64,000 nucleotides of DNA from Ruminococcus sp. (GTDB lineage: Bacteria > Bacillota > Clostridia > Lachnospirales > Lachnospiraceae), in NCBI GenBank assembly GCA_013911065.1, contig JACERV010000015.1, positions 1 through 64,000 of the forward strand, written 5' to 3'. The notes beneath the pieces were generated by a model that saw only the letters and a program-made list of their open reading frames with translations, had not been told where the DNA came from and did not search any database. Shown here piece after piece: positions 41,850 to 50,123 of the stretch (positions are counted from its first letter, which is position 1; each line of letters begins with the position of its first letter). The position numbers and the translations under genes were made by a program.

Positions 41850-42130
41850 AGTAGGAAGCCGTGCTTCCTACTTATATAAACCCTCCTGGGGCACACTGTG
41901 GCGGTAAAGTAGGTGTTGCTATCGCAACCCGCCACAGGCGGAGAATCTTGCAAGCAAGATTCTTTCTTATGTAATAGGAAAAGTACTTTCCTATTACATA
42001 AAAACCCTCCGGGGGATCACACTGCGGCGGTAAAGTAGGTGTTGCTATCGCAACCCGCCACAGGCGGAGAATCTTGCAAGCAAGATTCTTTCTTGTATAA
42101 TAGGAAGCTGTACTTCCTGATTTATTACGA
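41844..42130 (+). repeat. Multi-hairpin dispersed repeat, copy D (tandem double unit)
   Basis: Plus-strand orientation. Three AGGAA-type hairpins alternate with two identical bodies. Hairpin one is a 16-bp stem (TATATAAGTAGGAAGC, 41844-41878). Each body has outer stem CTGYGGCG/CGCCACAG around GTTGC-TATC-GCAAC, then AGAATCTTGC/GCAAGATTCT. A 69-base segment at 41900-41968 is repeated without change at 42026-42094 (period 126). The rest of 41.6-42.3 kb shows no supported gene. Confidence 0.78.
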
Positions 42131-42232
42131 GTATATCATGAGCCTATATTTAAGTCAACGTAAATTTCGAACAAACGTTCTGTATTTATTTTGTATATTA
42201 TTTCCAATTGACTTTGTTATCAAAGCATAAGC

Positions 42233-42267
42233 AAGGCAGGAAGCCATCAGAATTGGCTTCCTGCCTT
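42233..42267. terminator. Bidirectional-type hairpin left of the tail module
   Basis: 13-bp perfect stem AAGGCAGGAAGCC / GGCTTCCTGCCTT with a 9-base loop. It separates the repeat array from the phage-derived genes. Confidence 0.7.
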
Positions 42268-42373
42268 TAAACTTTATCCCATGAAAAGTAAACATATCCG
42301 AAAAAAGAAACAGTGAATGGAGAATAGTTATATATACCCACTGATTTTATGGAAAGGAGAAATTTTACTAATT

Positions 42374-42595
42374 ATGAGAGAAAGACAAAGGAACTACATA
42401 ACACCAGGAAGTCATAACTTCCATATCCCTTCAATCTCAGAATTTCACACATATGCGTCTAATCTGCTTACAACAGCTGATTTTTGTACAGATTATTCAT
42501 CCGGTTATGCAATTGATAAAGCAGCATCTGCAATCGGATGGACGTGCGCAAATGAAAAAAAGAGGGACTTTCACATTAAAAATAAACTTGATTAG
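42374..42595 (+). CDS. Small protein at the start of the tail module
   Basis: A 73-residue ORF (MRERQRNYITPGSHNFHIPS...) ending 20 bases before the tail gene. AAAGGAG stands 14 bases upstream, a little far; the frame is open back to an ATG at 42317. Not recognised. Its position and AT-rich codon use match the downstream tail genes, so it may be a phage structural or remnant protein. Confidence 0.4.
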   Translation: MRERQRNYITPGSHNFHIPSISEFHTYASNLLTTADFCTDYSSGYAIDKAASAIGWTCANEKKRDFHIKNKLD

Positions 42596-43448
42596 AAGAA
42601 CAGGAGGTCTTTAATTGTTAGATAAACAAATAAACATATATTCTATTGATACAGGTCACTTCTATAGTAATAAGGAAAAATATTTACATGATATGAACTA
42701 TAAGTATCGCAGCGAAAGAATTTATTTAAATAATAAGATTGCTTTTTTGGATGATGTAATGAGCCTGTATGGGTATACAAAAAGTGACTTAACCTGTATA
42801 AGAAATGGTAGAATCGATAGATTAAACATTATTCCCGAAACCTCTGATTTGATTTATGAATACTTCTATTGGCATTCACTCATCCGGCACAAGAGGAAAA
42901 AGGCTAGTTATATCTATAATAGTAGAGTAACAATGCTACAGCTTGATTTAGGAGCCGTATATAGTGATATTGCCACTATTCATATTTATCACTATTACGA
43001 TGATGAAAGAATTTGTGCAAGCAAATTAGAAATATCTGAAGATGGGCAAAATTGGATTAGCATATATGATTCTTCTATTGATGGTGAATATGCTGAAACA
43101 TCTAGAGGCTATGAGAATGCAGTACAGACTAAGTCTATATCTGAACAAATTTCATATCTAAAGCAAACTATCAATTCTTTTAATGTCACTATACAAAAAA
43201 ATTCAGATAACTATGCACAGATTTTAGCAGACCAAGAGTATATCGTCAATCGTGTTAAAAGCGCTGAAAATGATATATCAAATATTAACACGCAAATTTT
43301 AGATGCTAATGGCTGGAAGCTTTATATGAATAAGACATTAGGTATGAATACCAATATCAATACTGATAATATGTAAGCGCAAAATAATCCTACGCTATTG
43401 ACAAAATATCGCTTGCACCAAAGATAGATGCAAGCGTTTTACTCTATT

Positions 43449-45065
43449 TTAGTTTTGACAGCTAGCTTTGGCAGCTTCGCTCCAGGGTGTAAGTTGCTCT
43501 AGCAACTCATCTGACATGCCTTCGTTTGGCCGTTGTGTCAATAGATACGTTAGATATTTATAGGTGTTCAAATCATTCGCTTTAGCCATTTCAACCATGG
43601 TGTATACCATAGCACTGGCGGTTGCTCCTTTGGGACTAGCACTGAATAGCCAGTTTTTCCTACCTACAGTAAATGGTCTGATGGCATTTTCACTAAGATT
43701 ATTGGAAAAACTGCAGTGACCGTCTTCAAGATAGGTCATAAGTGTGTCTTTCCGATTTTGGGCATAGTTCACCGCTTTATCAAAGCGGGTGCCTTTGACT
43801 GGTTTCTGCTGATCCAACCAGTTCCAGAATGCTTCAAGAACAGCTTTTTCTTTCGTGAGGCGGAATTCCTTTCTTTGGTCAGCAGAATGATTTTTGGCTT
43901 TTGAGTACCGTTCGCATTCAAAAAGCTTGGAACAGAACTGAACCCCCTGTACTGCTGGTATGCTGTAATCATACTCCTTACCTTTTGGCACAGCATCTAT
44001 GAAATAACGCCTGGTGTGCGACCAGCATGAGCATCGTTTGATGCCAGGGAGATTGTTATATCCCTGATAACCATCCGTCTCCAGATATCCAGAAAAGCCA
44101 CCCAGAAAGCTTTCTGCATTGTACTTGGCTCGTGTCTCTGTATAATGGTAGAGCACAATCGGTGGAAGGCCATCCTCTCCACTGCGAAACAGCCACATCC
44201 AGGAATCGGTTTCCGGATTACGTTCCGGTTCTTTTAATACTTGGACCCGTGTTTCATCTGCCATAAGATACTGCCTCCCCCGCAGCTGACGATGGAAGTA
44301 ATCATAAACAGGACTGAAATAGTGTTCCGCACAATAAATAACCCAGTTAGCAAGTGTCCCACGATTTAAGGCAACACCAAGCTGTGACCAATCCTGCTCT
44401 TGCCTTTTCAGCGGCATACCATTCTGATATTTCTGGTTCATAACCCAGGCAACTACAGATTCAGATGCATAGCTCCCAGGAATCAGTGCATCCGTAACAG
44501 GGGCTTTCACAAAGATCTGTTCATCAGGGTTTTCCTCTGATACAGCGCACTCTGGACATTTGTATGTTTCACGATAAATATTTACAACTTTACCCTTTGC
44601 AGGTATGAAACGGAATTCATGACGAACGAATTCTTTGCCTATACATTCTATCTGCGTACCACAGGAGGGACAGTTTCTTTCTTCCTCTGGTAAAGAAATG
44701 ATTTCATCACAGGATGGTACATTTTTAAAGAGTTCTGCATGAGTACGTTTCGCTTTACGTTTATGGGCTGGAACAGTGATATCATCTGGCAGTTCAAGAT
44801 TCCAGCTACTGTCAGCTTCCTGTTCAGCTTCGTCGAAAAGATTCAGCTGTCCATCGACTTCCTTACGTTTTTCGCTGGAAGTACCAAAGAGTTTCTTCGT
44901 AAGATATTCAATCTGCTGACGAAGATTTTCCTTCTCAAGGCGGTCTGCTTCTAAGGTCTTTTGCAAAGACTTGATCCGCTCTGTCTGTGTGGTAAGGGTT
45001 ATATTCAGTTGACTGATCGTATCCTTATATTCGAGGATTTTTGAATCTTTTGAATTGCCAGCCAT
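43449..45065 (-). CDS. tnpC: IS66 transposase (TnpC)
   Basis: A 538-residue transposase. N-terminal leucine-zipper-like region, a zinc-binding segment (CPSCGTQIECIG, then CPECAVSEEN), the DDE core with Asp in MADETRVQVL, Asp in ETDGYQGYNNL and Glu in LSENAIRPFTVGRKNWLF, and a C-terminal helical domain. Full length, no disruption. A 16-bp hairpin stands just upstream next to its ribosome site. Confidence 0.96.
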   Translation of the reverse strand: MAGNSKDSKILEYKDTISQLNITLTTQTERIKSLQKTLEADRLEKENLRQQIEYLTKKLFGTSSEKRKEVDGQLNLFDEAEQEADSSWNLELPDDITVPAHKRKAKRTHAELFKNVPSCDEIISLPEEERNCPSCGTQIECIGKEFVRHEFRFIPAKGKVVNIYRETYKCPECAVSEENPDEQIFVKAPVTDALIPGSYASESVVAWVMNQKYQNGMPLKRQEQDWSQLGVALNRGTLANWVIYCAEHYFSPVYDYFHRQLRGRQYLMADETRVQVLKEPERNPETDSWMWLFRSGEDGLPPIVLYHYTETRAKYNAESFLGGFSGYLETDGYQGYNNLPGIKRCSCWSHTRRYFIDAVPKGKEYDYSIPAVQGVQFCSKLFECERYSKAKNHSADQRKEFRLTKEKAVLEAFWNWLDQQKPVKGTRFDKAVNYAQNRKDTLMTYLEDGHCSFSNNLSENAIRPFTVGRKNWLFSASPKGATASAMVYTMVEMAKANDLNTYKYLTYLLTQRPNEGMSDELLEQLTPWSEAAKASCQN

Positions 45066-45078
45066 AGGTTTTCTGCTC

Positions 45079-45121
45079 CTTTTTCTATGCTTTTATTTTA
45101 CCATAAAAAGCATAGAAAAAG
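45079..45121 (-). promoter_or_regulatory. Hairpin before the IS66 transposase start
   Basis: Perfect 16-bp inverted repeat (CTTTTTCTATGCTTTT and its complement) with an 11-base loop. In the transcript its 3' arm runs into the ribosome site GGAG of tnpC, so folding could limit transposase translation. Confidence 0.6.
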
Positions 45122-45217
45122 AAGCACAAAATCCAGTATTTACAGGGGGTTCGGTCCTCTTTGGGGATGTGGAAAAGTATCCACTTTTCGATAAAAAGAT
45201 GTGGGCTTTTTCCACAG

Positions 45218-45562
45218 TTAATCCGTAGGCTTGAATGCTTTTGGCTGTTCAATTTCAAGACCCGACATGAGCCAGTCGAATTGCTGCCAGGTTAGCCGTC
45301 TTACCTCCAGCTGGTTTCTTGGCCAGCGGAATCTTCCCTGAACTTCCATCCTCTTATACAGAAGTACAAATCCGTCAGATTCCCAAAGAAGCGCTTTGAC
45401 TCTATCACAGCGTTTGCCGCAGAAAAGATAAAGTGCGCTCCGTCTCGGATCCATATGCAACTGCTGTTCCACGATTGCGCACAGACCGTCAATAGATTTC
45501 CGCATATCCGTTCGTCCGGTTACTATAAAGATTTCATCGGCGGCTGTGATATCACCTAACAT
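45218..45562 (-). CDS. tnpB: IS66 accessory protein TnpB
   Basis: A 114-residue IS66 Orf2-type protein with GRTDMRKSIDGL near the N-terminus and LFCGKRCDRVKALLWESDGF in the middle. ATG 45562 overlaps the tnpA stop by seven bases; the upstream in-frame region is tnpA in another frame. It is required together with TnpA for IS66 transposition, role unknown. Confidence 0.94.
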   Translation of the reverse strand: MLGDITAADEIFIVTGRTDMRKSIDGLCAIVEQQLHMDPRRSALYLFCGKRCDRVKALLWESDGFVLLYKRMEVQGRFRWPRNQLEVRRLTWQQFDWLMSGLEIEQPKAFKPTD

Positions 45563-45966
45563 TCGAGCTCCTTCATTGCACGGAGTGTCTGAGACAAAAG
45601 AAGTGGATCTGTTCCGTTTGGAATAGACAGGATACATCTACCAACTGAAAGTTTCATGGCCGGCATATCCAGTACCGGCACACTGCTGTTAGATGCAGTA
45701 TCAAGTGCAAGTTCAGATTGACTGCATATATCGGGATTTTTAAAATCAACTTTTACAACTTCCTGTTTTTCAGATGCGTCATAACTACGACCAGTCACGG
45801 ATGGCAAATCGGCGCATCCTTTTTGGCGAAGTCTTTTTACCCAGTTGTAAAATGTCCCCGGCTTGATATTGTGTTGTACACACCACTGATGATCCGTGAG
45901 ACCACTTTGGCGACATTCCATAATTAATCGGTATTGTTCCTGTGCAGGTGTTCTGGTACTTTTCAT
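45556..45966 (-). CDS. tnpA: IS66 accessory protein TnpA
   Basis: A 136-residue protein with an N-terminal HTH of transposase type (YRLIMECRQSGLTDHQWC, then NIKPGTFYNWVKRL). ATG 45966 follows GAGGAATTGC; a longer in-frame start at 46008 is less likely. First gene of the IS66 operon. Confidence 0.9.
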   Translation of the reverse strand: MKSTRTPAQEQYRLIMECRQSGLTDHQWCVQHNIKPGTFYNWVKRLRQKGCADLPSVTGRSYDASEKQEVVKVDFKNPDICSQSELALDTASNSSVPVLDMPAMKLSVGRCILSIPNGTDPLLLSQTLRAMKELEC

Positions 45967-46426
45967 GAGCAATTCCTCCATAACATAATTAGAGTAAAAT
46001 ACTCGCATCTATCATTTCTATCAAAAGAAAATGAAGTGAAATGCTTGCATTCTCTAACAATAATTATGAACTGGATTTTGGGGCAAAACAATCCGTCGAA
46101 TTATTTTGCGCTTACGATAATATTAACAATATTAAAACCTGTATCCAGATGAACCCTGAAGATGGTATTACAGTTACATCTTCCAGCAAAGAAGGTTATA
46201 TGACAAGTCTTATGCCGGATGAATTAGCAGGATATTACAATGACGGAACTATGTCCGGTAAAGGTGAAAAAGTATTTAGCGTTAAAGGAGATTTAACAAT
46301 GGCAACAAGATTTCAATCAAAAACAGGTATAGATTACGTCACTATGAAACAGATTCCCGTTACATATACAATTAACGGTACAACACGTAATATGCTTTCA
46401 GTTATTAAGGGAGGAGGTGAATCTTA

Positions 46427-49165
46427 ATGCCAGAGATTCGTATAGCCACATCTAACCCATATATTGATGCAAGAATTAAATATTGGGCTGCCAGTAACGG
46501 CTCTACTGCAAATTCGTCAAACATAAGCGTTACTATTGAAGTAATAAGAACTAATGAATGGACGGGTGCATCTTATGGGCTAATGAACACTTCTGTGAAA
46601 TGTAACGGAGAGACAAAAAATGAAAATAATTTTAGAGTATCTATTACAAACCAAAGTTGGGTTTTAATTTTTGCTAAAGCTTTTACTGTTAAACATAATG
46701 ATAATGGCACAAAAACTTGTGATATTAACATAAGCTCCTCCTCAGATTTTGGATTGAGTTTTTCTAAACAAATTAGTTACACACTTCCTACTATTCCCAG
46801 ATATACCTCAATTAAAAGTTTTAGTGCTGTAAGTAAAACAAATTCTTCAATTACATTTAACTGGTCAACGGCCGATATCATTTCCAACTTTACCTGTAAT
46901 TTTAATGGTGCACAAATGTATTCATCCAATACAGATACTAATAGCGGCAGTTTTACTGTAGGTGGACTTCCAGAAAACACAACCTACTCTAACATTACAA
47001 TTACAGTGACAAGAAAAGATTCCGGCTTAACAACGACTTCTAGCCCTATACCACCTGCATCAACAACCTGGACACAGCATACATCTAATTTGGCCCTAAA
47101 TTCCCGTGGTATAAACTCAATAGCACTAAGCTGGTCAAGTAACTACGCTTGTGATTCTATATGCATATACAACGGCGGAACACCAATATACTCTGCCGAT
47201 GGATTTAATACAACTAATGGAACAGTGACTTTATCTCCAAGTAACTGGTCTTCTATCGCACCTGGTAAGACATATTCACTAACAATTAATGTCCGAAGAA
47301 AGGCATCACAGTGGTGGTCTATGTCTGGTACGATATCTGTTACAACATTAGCATTGCCAGTAGTGAATGGCAGCACACCAAATGCATTTAATATTGGAAA
47401 TAATCTTACTGTAAGTGTGTCGAATGCTGCTAATGCCGCATACTCCCTTATTTTTCAGACATATCAGTCAAATTGGACAACTTATAAGATAGTAAATGTA
47501 GCACAGGGAACTACAAATACAACACTTTCATTGACGGCGTCAGATTTATATAATATGTGTCCAATGTCTAATACACTGGCCACAAGAGTTACGTGTCAGG
47601 TTACAGTCAATTCGGTGACATATCCTCCGAACGAATATTATTATATAACGGCAAATGTAACAAATAGCAATCCTACATTTTCAGATTTTATGTGGGAGAC
47701 AAATGTTGGCACAAATATAAATAATATTATATCAGGTACAACAAATATGATAACAGGATATGGAGGCCTTAGACTTAAATTTGCTGCTAATAGTGCAGCC
47801 GCTGTAAATTCAGCAAGTGTTGTGAGTTTGGAAACAAAGATATTATTTAGTGGTTCGGTAATTACAACGGGTACTATTCCATATTCATCTTCTGCATTTA
47901 ATTTTGATATATCAACTACCAATATTACAACTGCTGGTACCTATACAATTCAGATTAATGCGTTAGATAGCCGTAAAAACAGAAGTGGCGTCGTATCTTA
48001 TAGCTTTACTGTATTTGCATATAAAAAACCTTCTATTAGTGCATCCATGTATCGATTCAATAATTTTGAACAAGCTACATTAATTAGTTTAACTGGTAAT
48101 ATTGCAAAGACAACTGTGTCAGGTGTGCAGAAAAACGCTATTACATCTCTTAAATACAGATATACTGAATCGGGCACCCCCTATCCAAATACATATGAAA
48201 ATCTAACTGAATATACGACAAGTAATATTACTGGAACAGATAATTTATTACTTACATTTAATAAGACAGATTCATCAAATCCATTCAAAACATTGGCATA
48301 CGAGAAGTCTTATATTTTTCAATTTGTGTTGACGGATAAAATGGAGTTTTCTACTGTTTTTGAGGTATTTGTAGCACAGGGAACACCGCTAATGTCTGTG
48401 AGTGAGGATGGATATGTTGGGATTGGTATGATACCTGACTTCGAAAGCGCATCTAAATTACAAGTAAGTACAGATATTATGGCAAATGGTAAAAATATAC
48501 TTACTGAAATTGATAAGAAATTTAATACCGCTAATGTAGTAAACAATCTGACTACTACTGCTGCTGGATATGCCTTAGATGCAAGACAATGTCAGGCATT
48601 AAACGCCTCAATTTCTACGTTGTCAAATACAGCATCAGGTTTATCAACTACTTTATCAAATTTGTCAACTACCGTATCAGGAAAAGCTCCCACTAACCAT
48701 GCAAGTTCTGGTACTGGCTATGGAGTCGGCAGCACTGCAAATTATGGGCACGTCAAAACACGTAATGACCTTAATGCCTCCGCTTATGCAGCAGGGGAAG
48801 CTCTTAGTGCCTATCAGGGATATGTACTAAATCAAAAACTTCCTGATTCAGGATGGAAACTCCTGTTAGGTAATGGTAATAGTGGTGAAAGTAATAATGG
48901 TATAAGCTATAGGTTAAAGAATGGATTTGTAACACTTGTAATAAATTTAGGAGGTTCAACAAATATAACTATTGGTACTAATTGGACATATATTTCTACA
49001 CTGCCAGGTGGTTATAGGCCATCAATAAATATTCAATTTGCGGGAAAAACACCAGGAACATCTAATACTCAATTATGGCAAATAAACACAGAAGGACTTA
49101 TTTATGCAGCAGCAGTATCATCATCAGTGTATAGTAGAGCATCAATTACATTCCCGGTTAATTAG
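46427..49165 (+). CDS. Phage tail fibre/receptor-binding-type protein
   Basis: A 912-residue beta-rich protein. The N-terminal region resembles DUF859 siphophage proteins (NSSNISVTIEVIRTNEWTGAS), followed by several Fn3/Ig-like stretches rich in Ser, Thr and Asn, a short coiled coil with repeated LSTT (about 730-755), and a C-terminal tail-fibre repeat HASSGTGYGVGSTANYGHVK before a terminal domain. Start ATG overlaps the previous stop by one base (TAATG) behind GGGAGGAGG. It is the likely adhesin part of a tail module; host genes around it are less AT-rich. Confidence 0.8.
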   Translation: MPEIRIATSNPYIDARIKYWAASNGSTANSSNISVTIEVIRTNEWTGASYGLMNTSVKCNGETKNENNFRVSITNQSWVLIFAKAFTVKHNDNGTKTCDINISSSSDFGLSFSKQISYTLPTIPRYTSIKSFSAVSKTNSSITFNWSTADIISNFTCNFNGAQMYSSNTDTNSGSFTVGGLPENTTYSNITITVTRKDSGLTTTSSPIPPASTTWTQHTSNLALNSRGINSIALSWSSNYACDSICIYNGGTPIYSADGFNTTNGTVTLSPSNWSSIAPGKTYSLTINVRRKASQWWSMSGTISVTTLALPVVNGSTPNAFNIGNNLTVSVSNAANAAYSLIFQTYQSNWTTYKIVNVAQGTTNTTLSLTASDLYNMCPMSNTLATRVTCQVTVNSVTYPPNEYYYITANVTNSNPTFSDFMWETNVGTNINNIISGTTNMITGYGGLRLKFAANSAAAVNSASVVSLETKILFSGSVITTGTIPYSSSAFNFDISTTNITTAGTYTIQINALDSRKNRSGVVSYSFTVFAYKKPSISASMYRFNNFEQATLISLTGNIAKTTVSGVQKNAITSLKYRYTESGTPYPNTYENLTEYTTSNITGTDNLLLTFNKTDSSNPFKTLAYEKSYIFQFVLTDKMEFSTVFEVFVAQGTPLMSVSEDGYVGIGMIPDFESASKLQVSTDIMANGKNILTEIDKKFNTANVVNNLTTTAAGYALDARQCQALNASISTLSNTASGLSTTLSNLSTTVSGKAPTNHASSGTGYGVGSTANYGHVKTRNDLNASAYAAGEALSAYQGYVLNQKLPDSGWKLLLGNGNSGESNNGISYRLKNGFVTLVINLGGSTNITIGTNWTYISTLPGGYRPSINIQFAGKTPGTSNTQLWQINTEGLIYAAAVSSSVYSRASITFPVN

Positions 49166-49189
49166 ATGGAAAGAAAGGAGAAACCGTAT

Positions 49190-49945
49190 ATGACTATTTG
49201 CAGAGGAATAGCAGGCAGAAGGGGGGAAAACCCTGTGGGAATATTCCTGCACAATGATGCCGGAAGTCAAAATGCTGATGCTGCATTTTATAGAAGCTGG
49301 TTACAAACACATAGTTTAGAAAACGGATTCGCACATTATTATGTAGCCTCGGACAGTGTATTACAAGCGGAAGATGATACAAACTGTGCATGGCACTGTG
49401 GAGATCCAAACGGAAATTTGAACTATTTATCAATTGAGGTATGTCAGAGCATGGGCGAGCTGAATACTTTTAAATCCAATGAAAAGACGGCCCTTGAACT
49501 GGCAGCACAAAAGTGTCAGCAATACGGCATTACACCTTCTAAAGATACAATCAGATTACATCAGGAGGTATATGCAACTGCCTGTCCTCACAGGTCGACA
49601 GAGATTCATGGAGGAGCTTCTGCCGCAAAAATGTATTTTATCAATCGAATCAAGGAGCTTATGAATGAAATAAATTCAACGGGGACAGCAGAAAGACTCG
49701 CCACCACAGCGATAGAAAGGACGATAACAACTATGCAGTGCTTTTACAAAATCACAGACAAAGATAAAAATAAAATATACTATTTCGATGGATTCAATGT
49801 TCACCCTTTAAGCCATCCTGACGAAAAAAAGGTTTTGAATGACATTTACAAAGCAAATAATGGAAAAGATATGCCCGAATTCTCCTGGATTAGCAAAGTG
49901 CCTTGGTTTATGAGGTTAAAAAATGCAATGAAGAGGATGGACTAG
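49190..49945 (+). CDS. N-acetylmuramoyl-L-alanine amidase (phage endolysin type)
   Basis: A 251-residue amidase_2/PGRP-fold enzyme: zinc-ligand region IFLHNDAG, then NGFAHYYV, WHCGDPNGN, and the C-terminal zinc motif ACPHRST. A C-terminal part of about 80 residues contains a possible wall-binding region (QCFYKITDKDKNKIYYFDG). It cleaves the amide bond between muramic acid and L-alanine. ATG 49190 follows AAAGGAG by nine bases; the longer frame starts at 49166 upstream of that site. No holin is seen nearby. Confidence 0.88.
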   Translation: MTICRGIAGRRGENPVGIFLHNDAGSQNADAAFYRSWLQTHSLENGFAHYYVASDSVLQAEDDTNCAWHCGDPNGNLNYLSIEVCQSMGELNTFKSNEKTALELAAQKCQQYGITPSKDTIRLHQEVYATACPHRSTEIHGGASAAKMYFINRIKELMNEINSTGTAERLATTAIERTITTMQCFYKITDKDKNKIYYFDGFNVHPLSHPDEKKVLNDIYKANNGKDMPEFSWISKVPWFMRLKNAMKRMD

Positions 49946-50010
49946 GGGAAATCAATCCTTTATGTGTGAAAGTGATAAATCCTGTCATAACTTATATAAA
50001 TAGATTGATG

Positions 50011-50053
50011 ATATTGTACTTCTTGAATACTAATGGTTCAAGAAGTACAATAT
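50011..50053. repeat. Palindrome left of the transglutaminase-like gene
   Basis: Perfect 17-bp inverted repeat with arms ATATTGTACTTCTTGAA and its complement, 9-base loop. Its core TTCTTGAATA...TTCAAGAAGT recurs at 51449-51475 on the other side of the gene. A terminator role is possible but there is no T tract. Confidence 0.55.
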
Positions 50054-50093
50054 ACACGATGCCAAAATACAGAATATTCTGAAAACGCCATGC

Positions 50094-50113
50094 AAAAGGG
50101 ACTGACCCCTTTT
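50094..50113. repeat. GGG-TCTGA-CCCC-type short palindrome
   Basis: AAAAGGG-ACTGA-CCCCTTTT, a relative of the two palindromes at 62534-62573, just after the transglutaminase-like gene on its 3' side. It may act as its terminator. Confidence 0.5.
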
Positions 50114-50123
50114 AAATATCTCT

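Larger units (their letters stand above)
43373..46115 (-). mobile_element. IS66-family insertion sequence, complete
   Basis: A 2743-base element bounded by perfect 16-bp inverted repeats GTAAGCGCAAAATAAT (43373-43388 and, inverted, 46100-46115) and flanked by the 8-base target duplication GATAATAT (43365-43372 and 46116-46123). It carries tnpA, tnpB and the DDE transposase gene on the minus strand, all intact, so it may still be active. Ends GTAA and 8-base duplications are standard for IS66. Confidence 0.95.
42615..46427 (+). pseudogene. Phage tail-type protein gene split by IS66
   Basis: The gene begins at TTG 42615 (AGGAGG eight bases upstream) and runs to 43372, where an IS66 element enters. 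The rest is 46124-46427, after the second copy of the 8-base duplication. Removing the IS (43373-46115) and one duplicate joins the frames exactly, giving a 353-residue protein; the join reads NTDNINNIKT. The N-terminal part resembles discoidin-like tail proteins (KLEISEDGQNWISIYDSS), the middle is coiled coil, and the C-terminus is a short beta-rich tail domain. The uninterrupted 5' part ends two codons into the IS, so the present product is truncated at 253 residues. Confidence 0.82.

Noticed and set aside
41900-42094. Possible CRISPR array
   Set aside because: Only two units with a 126-base period and strong internal hairpins; no spacer pattern and no cas genes.
42374-49945. Complete prophage
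   Set aside because: Integrase, repressor, terminase, portal, capsid and holin genes are all missing.
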